This document shows, piece after piece, positions 33,454-39,433 of a stretch of DNA of 39,433 nucleotides. Source of the stretch: an uncultured Clostridia bacterium. Lineage in GTDB: Bacteria > Bacillota > Clostridia > Oscillospirales > CAG-272. The stretch is taken from positions 1 to 39,433 of the forward strand of contig CALWTR010000048.1 of the NCBI GenBank assembly GCA_944384525.1. The letters are read 5' to 3'. Both the position numbers and the translations under genes were made by a program. Position 1 is the stretch's first letter. Every line of letters begins with the position of its first letter. The notes under the pieces are model-generated. The model was given only the letters and a program-made list of their open reading frames with translations. It ran no database searches and was not told the origin of the DNA.

Positions 33454-35961
33454 ATGAGGTATAAGATAATACTGCTGATCTCGGTCCTTTTTATGATCCT
33501 GCTCTTGTCCGGATGCGAGTGCAAACATGAAAACATGACGAGAGAGGTTATCAGCGAGGCAGACTGCGAGCATGCCGGGCAGACTTTGCTGACCTGCCAG
33601 GACTGCGGGTATACCGAGACCATAGTCGACCCGCCACTCGGCCACGATTATTCCGAATGGGTGATAACGCTTGCACCGGATTGTTTTAATGACGGGCTCA
33701 AAGCAAGGAGCTGCAAGAGGTGCAATGAAGTTTTCAGAGAGGTAATACCGTCTGAGGGACACACTTTCACGGACTGGACCGTCACTCTGGAACCGACATG
33801 TACCCGTGCCGGTGTACGGATACGTTACTGTACGAAATGTAACGGCTATGAAACAGAGTCTATACCTGAGACCGGACACACGTTCATGGAGTGGGAGGTC
33901 GTGACTCCAGCTACCTGTACCGATGAAGGTGAGGAGATGCGCGAGTGCTATTACTGCGGCGAGGAGGAACACAGGAGTTTACCCGCAACAGGAGTGCACG
34001 TCTATGACGAATGGGTATATCTTGTTCAACCGGACTGCACAACGGACGGAGCGCGCCGACACACTTGCATTTACTGCGACAAGCAGGAGACCGAGATACT
34101 GCCGGCTACAGGGCATTCATGCGAGGGGTGGCATACCGCAAAAGATGCAACATGCACTGACGACGGATTTGAAGAGGGGTACTGCGATCTGTGCCACCAG
34201 ACGATCACCCGCGTTATCCCTGCAAAAGGACACGTCACCGGTGGATATATAGTTATTCAGGAGGCGGACTGCGAGCATAACGGCATAGAGGCAAAATATT
34301 GTGAGGTCTGCCATCAATATGTTGATCAGTTTACAATAATATCTCCCGGTCATAAGTACGGAGATTGGGTAGTGACCGAGGAGGCAAGCTGTTTCAAGGA
34401 CGGGTCAAGATACCGCATCTGCTCAGCTTGCGGAAATAAGGAAGTCGAGGCGATACCATCTGCCGGAGCGCATACATTCGGGGATTGGGTAATTGAAAAG
34501 GAGGCGACCTGCGACGAGCCGGGATCTCAGAGCAGGGAATGCTCTGTATGCCATTATATTGAGCGGGAGGATATCCCTGTTACTGAGCATGAGTACGGGA
34601 GCTGGTCTACCGTCTATGAGGCGACTCTGACCTCAGACGGTGAGCGGTCGCGTTCATGCGTTCACTGCGGTCACACTGAGACAGAGCGAATACCCGCTAC
34701 GGCGGCAATGCCTCAGATATATATTTACGGTGACTACACCTCCGCGACTAAGTATAATGAGGTGACGGTCGAGGTCGTCTACTACGGTGAAAACGGTGAG
34801 GAATTTACCTGCTATGCTACGATACATCACCAGGGCGGTACGTCGCTCAGATATCCGAAGAAGAATTATACGATAAAGTTCTATACAGATGAGACGCTTG
34901 ATTCCAAGTACAAGGTCGATCTCGGATGGGGCAAGGAGAGCAAATACTGCATGAAGGCAAACTGGATTGACTGCACACATGCGCGGAATATCGTCAGTTG
35001 CCGGCTCTGGGGTCAGGGCGTTGAGACACGGCCGTCCGGAACGATCACAGACCGCCTCGCGGCCCTCGACACTAACGGCGGAGCGGTAGACGGATACCCG
35101 ATAATGGTCTATATGAACGGCTCCTATTACGGGCTATATACTATGAACGTGCCCAAGGATGACTGGATGTTCGATATGGGCGATTCCGAGACAGAGGCTA
35201 TGATAACGACCAATGGCTGGGATACCAAATTCGACAGCCCCATATTGAGTCCGTTCACTATGGATGCAAACGGCGATTATATCAGCGGTGACTGGGAGCT
35301 CAAATACTTCGGCACCGAGGATACGACAGGGGATACCGAATGGGTAAGGCAGAGCATGAACGATCTTATCAACTTCGTCATCGACAATGACGGCGACAGC
35401 TTCAGAGAGGGAATATCTCAATACCTTGACGTCGACAGCACCATAGATTATATCATTTATCTGTACGCGCTGTATATGCGCGATAACGCGGCTAAAAACA
35501 TGATATGGGCTACCTATGACGGGACCGTATGGTTCCCGACCGTATACGACCAGGATGCTACCTTCGGAATGGCCTGGGACGGCATAAGAGAGGCAAAGCC
35601 AAACGCCGAGCTTCCGAGCGTAAGTAGCTCAGGGGCGCTCAATGTCAATGTAGGAAATGCCAATATACTCTGGAGAAAGATCATGGAGGCATTCCCGGAA
35701 AGATTCTACACGCGATACCTTGAGCTGCGGAATACCGTGCTCTCGGTAGAGAACGTGATCGCGACTCTCGACGAATTCGTCGGAGAGATACCTCAGGGGA
35801 TATACGACCTTGAGGCGAGCATGTATTCCTCTATTCCGAGCCTCGGGCTTTACGATTACGATTATATCGTCAACTGGTATGAGCTACGGGTGCTCTATAT
35901 GGATACTGCTATGGAAATGGTTTTCACAACGCTGATCGGAGCGGAAGCGGGGGCGGCATAG
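33454..35961 (+). CDS. CotH-family lipoprotein with ten zinc-ribbon-like repeats
   Basis: 835 aa. MRYKIILLISVLFMILLLSGC is a lipoprotein signal peptide (LLSGC). Residues about 22-420 hold ten tandem repeats of about 40 residues with the pattern W-x-V-x(4)-A-x-C-x(3)-G-x(4)-C-x2-C-x(8)-IP-x2-GH. The cysteine pairs and GH look like small zinc sites. The last repeat has lost its first Cys. Residues about 430-835 are a CotH kinase-type domain: HHQGGTSLRYPKKNYTIKF near 460 and YDQDATFGMAWDG near 698, both signatures of the family. CotH proteins phosphorylate spore-coat proteins in Bacillus; related secreted ones occur widely. AGGAG lies 6 bases before the ATG. No clear promoter is visible in the 57 bases after the preceding terminator. 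Confidence 0.88.
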   Translation: MRYKIILLISVLFMILLLSGCECKHENMTREVISEADCEHAGQTLLTCQDCGYTETIVDPPLGHDYSEWVITLAPDCFNDGLKARSCKRCNEVFREVIPSEGHTFTDWTVTLEPTCTRAGVRIRYCTKCNGYETESIPETGHTFMEWEVVTPATCTDEGEEMRECYYCGEEEHRSLPATGVHVYDEWVYLVQPDCTTDGARRHTCIYCDKQETEILPATGHSCEGWHTAKDATCTDDGFEEGYCDLCHQTITRVIPAKGHVTGGYIVIQEADCEHNGIEAKYCEVCHQYVDQFTIISPGHKYGDWVVTEEASCFKDGSRYRICSACGNKEVEAIPSAGAHTFGDWVIEKEATCDEPGSQSRECSVCHYIEREDIPVTEHEYGSWSTVYEATLTSDGERSRSCVHCGHTETERIPATAAMPQIYIYGDYTSATKYNEVTVEVVYYGENGEEFTCYATIHHQGGTSLRYPKKNYTIKFYTDETLDSKYKVDLGWGKESKYCMKANWIDCTHARNIVSCRLWGQGVETRPSGTITDRLAALDTNGGAVDGYPIMVYMNGSYYGLYTMNVPKDDWMFDMGDSETEAMITTNGWDTKFDSPILSPFTMDANGDYISGDWELKYFGTEDTTGDTEWVRQSMNDLINFVIDNDGDSFREGISQYLDVDSTIDYIIYLYALYMRDNAAKNMIWATYDGTVWFPTVYDQDATFGMAWDGIREAKPNAELPSVSSSGALNVNVGNANILWRKIMEAFPERFYTRYLELRNTVLSVENVIATLDEFVGEIPQGIYDLEASMYSSIPSLGLYDYDYIVNWYELRVLYMDTAMEMVFTTLIGAEAGAA
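33520..34713 (+). repeat. Ten tandem CxxC/GH repeats
   Basis: About 40-residue units with W, C, CxxC and GH at fixed spacing, such as CTKCNGYETESIPETGH and CSVCHYIEREDIPVTEH. The DNA has diverged. Confidence 0.85.
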
Positions 35962-35974
35962 CTCCCGCAAAAAG

Positions 35975-36008
35975 AAAAGCAGGAGGGTTGAAATCCTCCT
36001 GCTTTTTT
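35975..36008. terminator. Bidirectional terminator between the CotH gene and proC
   Basis: AAAAGCAGGAGG pairs with CCTCCTGCTTTT around GTTGAAAT, with T runs on both strands. It serves convergent genes. Confidence 0.92.
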
Positions 36009-36023
36009 ACGATAGTCCCACGT

Positions 36024-36815
36024 TTATTTTTTCCCCAGCTGAGCGTTGTACTCAAATGCCGCCTTTACCGCATCCATGACTGCTCCGCGCATGCCGCCTT
36101 TTTCAAGCGCGTGGACACCGCGTATCGTCGTTCCGCCGGGAGAGCAGACCTCGTCCTTAAGTACGGACAGCGGCTTCCCGCTGCGGAGCGCGAGCTCAGA
36201 GGAGCCGCGCAACATCTGGAGCGCGTATATTATCGCTTTATCGCGCGCCAGTCCGCACTCGACCCCAGCGTCTGCGAGCGCCTCGGCAAACATATACATA
36301 AATGCGGGTCCGCATCCGGAGACTGCACTTGCCGCGTCGATCTTGCCCTCATCTGTGCGGTCGAGCATTCCAGCCTTGCTCATAAATCCGATAAATCCGT
36401 CGAGCATACTTTGGGTGACATCTGCGTTGCATACATACTGTATCATTCCCAGCCCCACCGAGACCGGAGTGTTGGGCATTATCCGTATGATCGGGAAACC
36501 GCCGCCGGCCATCTCATCTACGTCTGCGATCTTTATTCCTGCCGCCGGAGTGACTATGACCGGCTTCTGAGACCGTGCTGAAAGCTCATCCTTTATCTCT
36601 GAGAGCGCTGATCGAAGTACCTGGGGCTTTACCGCGGTAACTATATAATCGCATTCTGAGGCGATCCTGTAGGCGTCAGCGACAGTGCCGCCTACAGCTG
36701 AGGCTTTGCTTTCGTCTGTATCGCAGACAAGAACGTCGGACCTGGACAAGACGCCGAGCACCGCCTTTGCGATCGCTCCGCCCATGTTCCCGGCCCCTAT
36801 AAATCCTACTTTCAT
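36024..36815 (-). CDS. proC: Pyrroline-5-carboxylate reductase
   Basis: 263 aa, the usual length. It reduces pyrroline-5-carboxylate to proline with NAD(P)H, the last step of the pathway. The Rossmann motif MKVGFIGAGNMGGAI is at the N-terminus. VTAVKPQ, IRIMPNTPVSVG and the family signature near the end (LKDEVCSPGGTTIRGVHALEKGGMR) are all present. GAAAGGAGA precedes the ATG. It is last in the proB-proA-proC operon, 34 bases after proA, and ends at a shared terminator. Confidence 0.96.
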   Translation of the reverse strand: MKVGFIGAGNMGGAIAKAVLGVLSRSDVLVCDTDESKASAVGGTVADAYRIASECDYIVTAVKPQVLRSALSEIKDELSARSQKPVIVTPAAGIKIADVDEMAGGGFPIIRIMPNTPVSVGLGMIQYVCNADVTQSMLDGFIGFMSKAGMLDRTDEGKIDAASAVSGCGPAFMYMFAEALADAGVECGLARDKAIIYALQMLRGSSELALRSGKPLSVLKDEVCSPGGTTIRGVHALEKGGMRGAVMDAVKAAFEYNAQLGKK

Positions 36816-36849
36816 TTATTGTCTCCTTTCCCGGCGGGGAAGCGCCGGA

Positions 36850-38106
36850 TCATCTGATCTGTCCTGTACCTTTTATTATATATTTGTATGAAGTCAGCTC
36901 TTCAAGCCCCATAGGGCCGCGGGCGTGTATTTTCTGAGTGGATATACCCATCTCACAGCCGAGCCCGAATTCTCCGCCGTCGGTGAAACGGGTGGAGGCG
37001 TTCACATATACAGCGGCACTGTCTATTCCGCGGGTGAACTTTGCCGCGTTGACCGTGCTCCGGGTTATTATGGCCTCGCTGTGTGATGTGGAATGTCGGT
37101 TTATATGTTTTATAGCGTCGTCGATATTATCCACAACGTCGACGGCAAGCTTATAATCGAGAAATTCGGTGTCAAAGTCATCCGGCGATGCGGGTACACC
37201 GTCAGTATATTCGGCTGCCTTTTCGCTCAGATGCAGTTCTACCGGAGGGAGCCCTTTTGCTACACGGTCGTCCATAAGGCGCTTTTTTACACGCGGCAAA
37301 AAGTCTTTCGCTATATCTCTGTGTACCAGGAGCACCTCTGCGGCGTTGCACACCGAAGGCCTAGAGGCCTTTGCGTTTTCGATTATACGGAGAGCCATGT
37401 CCTCGTCCGCAGATCTGTCGACAAAAATATGACATATCCCCATTCCGGTCTGTATGCATGGAACTTTTGCATTTTCTATGCAGGAGCGGATCAGGCCGCC
37501 GCCGCCGCGCGGGATCAGAAGATCGACAAGGCCTACCGCCTCCATCAACTCAACTGCGCTCTTCCGGTCTGTGTCCTCGACTATGCTTATGGCCTCCTGA
37601 GGTATTCCGCACTCAGACAGCGCCTCGCGGAGTGCCGCTACTATTGCGTAGGCGGAGCGGAACGCATCCTTGCCGCTCCTCAGCACGCATGCATTCCCGC
37701 TTTTGAAAGAGAGTGCGGCTGCGTCCGATGTAACGTTCGGACGACTTTCGTAAATTATAGCGACGACTCCGATAGGCACGCTGACCTTTTCGATAGTCAT
37801 TCCGTTCGGATGCTTTTTTCTTGAAAGGACTTTTCCTATCGGAGAGGGCAGGGCGGCGACCGCACGGATCCCATCTGCCATTGCTAGTATGCGTTTTTCG
37901 TCAAGGCGGAGACGGTCTATCATAACATCGGAAATACGGCCTCTCGCCGCCTCGGTGTCGCGCTGATTTTCCGCCAGTATATCATCTGTATGCTCGATCA
38001 GCTTTTCCGCCATAATGCCGAGCGCATGATCGATTTTCTCCCTGTCCAAAAGTGAGAGCGCCTCAGAGGCTTGTTTGGCGGATACAAGTATATCGTGAGT
38101 CGTCAT
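36850..38106 (-). CDS. proA: Glutamate-5-semialdehyde dehydrogenase (gamma-glutamyl phosphate reductase)
   Basis: 418 aa, typical of ProA. It reduces gamma-glutamyl phosphate to glutamate semialdehyde with NADPH. VPIGVVAIIYESRPNVTSDAAALSFKSGNA is the conserved N-terminal core. The catalytic Cys253 lies in RPSVCNAAEVLL. The C-terminal GLGCEMGISTQKIHARGPMG is also typical. It overlaps proB by 4 bases (ATGA), so the two are coupled, as expected for enzymes that pass on an unstable intermediate. Confidence 0.97.
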   Translation of the reverse strand: MTTHDILVSAKQASEALSLLDREKIDHALGIMAEKLIEHTDDILAENQRDTEAARGRISDVMIDRLRLDEKRILAMADGIRAVAALPSPIGKVLSRKKHPNGMTIEKVSVPIGVVAIIYESRPNVTSDAAALSFKSGNACVLRSGKDAFRSAYAIVAALREALSECGIPQEAISIVEDTDRKSAVELMEAVGLVDLLIPRGGGGLIRSCIENAKVPCIQTGMGICHIFVDRSADEDMALRIIENAKASRPSVCNAAEVLLVHRDIAKDFLPRVKKRLMDDRVAKGLPPVELHLSEKAAEYTDGVPASPDDFDTEFLDYKLAVDVVDNIDDAIKHINRHSTSHSEAIITRSTVNAAKFTRGIDSAAVYVNASTRFTDGGEFGLGCEMGISTQKIHARGPMGLEELTSYKYIIKGTGQIR

Positions 38107-38891
38107 TTTTTCTCCTTATCCGGCGCATGTTTCCCCTTGAACAGCGTACCGAAAGGTACTCCGTCGCACAGTCCGTAGAGCAGACGGGGGTTGGCGCCGT
38201 TAGCTATTATCATGTCTATGCCGGCGTCACAGCATATGCGAGCGGCATGTATTTTAGTTGCCATTCCTCCGGTACCGAGCGCGCTCCCGGCCCCGCCTCC
38301 AAGCCGCTCTATCTCCTCGGTGACTTCCTCGACTACAGGGATAAGCTGAGCGCTTTTGGATTTTTGCGGGTCGGCTGTATAAAGCCCGTCGATATCAGAC
38401 AGCAATACCAGTATGTCTGCGGATATCGCTTTGGATACTATGGCGGCGAGAGTGTCGTTGTCGCCTATTACTATTTCTTTTGTGGATACAGTGTCGTTCT
38501 CATTTATTATAGGCAGGACGTTCAGTTCAAGCAAACGGTCGAGCGTATTGCGGAAATTCTTGTATCTCTCTTCGTTTTCAACATCGCTCCCGGTTATCAG
38601 TATCTGAGCCACAGTGTGATTGTATTCGGAAAAAAGCTTGTCATATGTATACATAAGTTCACATTGACCTACTGCCGCCGCCGCCTGCTTAGTCGGGATA
38701 TCCTTCGGGCGCTCACTCAGCGAGAGCTTTCCGACGCCCATGGCGATAGCTCCTGAAGAGACAAGTATGACGTCATTCCCGGAATTTTTAAGATCGCTGA
38801 GCACAGTGCACAGCTCTTCTATCCTGCGCAGGTTGAGGTGCCCTGTGCGGTATGCCAGGGTCGATGTCCCCACTTTGACCACTATTCTCAT
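38103..38891 (-). CDS. proB: Glutamate 5-kinase (short form, no PUA domain)
   Basis: 262 aa. It phosphorylates glutamate to gamma-glutamyl phosphate, the first and usually feedback-inhibited step of proline synthesis. The amino-acid kinase fold is clear: RIVVKVGTSTLAYR, VSSGAIAMGVGKL, PIINENDTVS, DNDTLAAIVS, LLSDIDGLYT, and GTGGMATKIHAA. The protein ends soon after the kinase domain, so the C-terminal PUA domain of the E. coli type (367 aa) is absent, as in some other Firmicutes. GGGAGA precedes the ATG. It is first in the operon. Confidence 0.95.
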   Translation of the reverse strand: MRIVVKVGTSTLAYRTGHLNLRRIEELCTVLSDLKNSGNDVILVSSGAIAMGVGKLSLSERPKDIPTKQAAAAVGQCELMYTYDKLFSEYNHTVAQILITGSDVENEERYKNFRNTLDRLLELNVLPIINENDTVSTKEIVIGDNDTLAAIVSKAISADILVLLSDIDGLYTADPQKSKSAQLIPVVEEVTEEIERLGGGAGSALGTGGMATKIHAARICCDAGIDMIIANGANPRLLYGLCDGVPFGTLFKGKHAPDKEKK

Positions 38892-38954
38892 TTTCCGTCT
38901 CCCGATTCTTTAAGAAACTTCCCGGTGGGGTTAGCCCACTCATCTATCTAGTAG

Positions 38955-38983
38955 AGTATATCACAACGGATATGGAAATTCAA
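38955..38983 (-). promoter_or_regulatory. Sigma-A-type promoter of proBAC
   Basis: Minus strand: TTGAAT (38983-38978), a 17-base spacer, TATACT (38960-38955). The leader to the proB start is about 55-60 bases and contains a small GTGGG/CCCAC hairpin. It is too short for a T-box. Confidence 0.75.
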
Positions 38984-39125
38984 TAGATAAGCTCAATTTT
39001 GATTTATCTTTCAAAGCAGCAGGGCATTTGTCAAACAAACGCGTATCAGCACATTTAATAATTTGTTAATATATGCGCAATGATTTAGAAATAATTGTTT
39101 GATAGAATATTAAAGTCAGTTAAGC

Positions 39126-39202
39126 GGACCATTAGCTCAGTTGGTTAGAGCTACCGGCTCATAACCGGTCGGTCCTAGGTTCGAGTCCTAGATGGTCCAC
39201 CA
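39126..39202 (+). tRNA. tRNA with CAU anticodon, probably tRNA-Ile2 (lysidine type)
   Basis: A complete cloverleaf: acceptor GGACCAT/ATGGTCC, D arm GCTC/GAGC, anticodon stem ACCGG/CCGGT around CTCATAA, T arm CTAGG-TTCGAGT-CCTAG, discriminator A and an encoded CCA. A CAT anticodon means either elongator Met or the Ile tRNA that is modified to lysidine and reads ATA. Base pairs C4-G69 and C5-G68 match the determinants known for tRNA-Ile2 in E. coli rather than Met (U4-A69, A5-U68). It is not an initiator: the first acceptor pair is formed and the anticodon stem lacks three G-C pairs. Upstream, TTGTTA-N17-TAGAAA is only a weak promoter match. Confidence 0.9.
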
Positions 39203-39264
39203 AAACCCCACCTATCCGAACACGTCTATTTTATATTTACGGGCGGCTGTTTTGGTGCGGTAAT

Positions 39265-39298
39265 AAGCAGAGGTTAAAAGCCTCTGCTTTTTCTTTTT
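39265..39298 (+). terminator. Terminator after the tRNA gene
   Basis: AAGCAGAGG and CCTCTGCTT (9-base arms) have a 7-base loop and a TTTTCTTTTT tail. On the minus strand it lies just after the partial gene's stop, but with no clean T run. Confidence 0.88.
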
Positions 39299-39310
39299 GT
39301 TGTTCAAATA

Positions 39311-39433
39311 TTACTTTTCGTTATCGGAGGCGGCGTCTACGTTGACGGGCTCACCTACGAGGAGCTCGGGCTCTTTCAAATAATCGGAGATCCCCGCCTC
39401 TTCCGCCCACTTGATTTTAGCGGCGGCGAGGGC
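39311..39433 (-). CDS. C-terminal fragment of an unidentified gene
   Basis: Forty codons and a TAA stop (complement of 39311-39313) run in from the right edge. The visible end reads ALAAAKIKWAEEAGISDY, then LKEPELLVGEPVNVDAASDNEK. It is acidic and hydrophilic, with normal codon use for this genome, so a real soluble protein is likely. I do not recognise the family from this fragment. Confidence 0.6.
   Translation of the reverse strand, partial: ALAAAKIKWAEEAGISDYLKEPELLVGEPVNVDAASDNEK

Noticed and set aside
33520..34713. Tandem repeats as a CRISPR array
   Set aside because: The period is about 120 bases of coding sequence with diverged DNA and a continuous protein frame; there are no identical repeats with unique spacers.
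37093..38756. Plus-strand frames opposite proA and proB (37093-37824, 38052-38756)
   Set aside because: They are reverse readings of well-conserved proline genes with no similarity of their own.

Overview
The window looks like a chromosomal piece of an anaerobic, endospore-forming member of the Clostridia (Firmicutes). The evidence is an intact spmA-spmB-spoIIIAA-AH sporulation cluster, an AbrB-type regulator, GGAGG-type ribosome binding sites, sigma-A promoters with 17-base spacers, and many U-tailed terminators. Coding regions use the codons ATA (Ile), TAT and AGA heavily. I see no insertion sequence, phage gene, CRISPR array or rRNA. The species cannot be named from the sequence alone.

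Layout. (1) 1-100: tail of an unidentified gene, then a terminator. (2) 391-8231: a three-gene surface operon made of a membrane-anchored protein with about 12 Fn3-like modules, a membrane-anchored protein with a Big2-like domain, leucine-rich repeats and a glycine-rich tail, and an M50-type membrane metalloprotease. (3) 8255-10987: divergent kdgK and uxaC, for hexuronate use. (4) 11082-11373: an abrB-like regulator with a zinc-ribbon tail, divergent from (5) 11560-17613: spmAB followed by the full spoIIIA operon. (6) 17615-18828: asd. (7) 18921-33396: a surface locus with an orphan lipoprotein and two paralogous operons, each of a giant secreted protein (2252 and 1496 aa) followed by a small lipoprotein. 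(8) 33454-35961: a CotH-family lipoprotein with ten zinc-ribbon-like repeats. (9) 36024-38983: proB-proA-proC on the minus strand. (10) 39126-39202: a CAU-anticodon tRNA, probably the lysidine-type tRNA-Ile2. (11) The window ends in the C-terminus of an unidentified minus-strand gene.

How the parts fit. The housekeeping blocks are conventional: kdgK and uxaC in glucuronate/galacturonate breakdown, asd in Lys/Thr/Met synthesis, proBAC in proline synthesis, and spmAB-spoIIIA in spore maturation and the mother cell-forespore channel. The accessory content is the cell-surface material. The two giant-lipoprotein operons share nearly the same promoter, carry a strong GC-rich hairpin between the genes, and encode homologous products. 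This suggests duplication of a whole transcription unit. Their function is unknown; an extracellular matrix or carbohydrate-binding assembly is an inference. The 604-8186 operon is a second candidate surface system.
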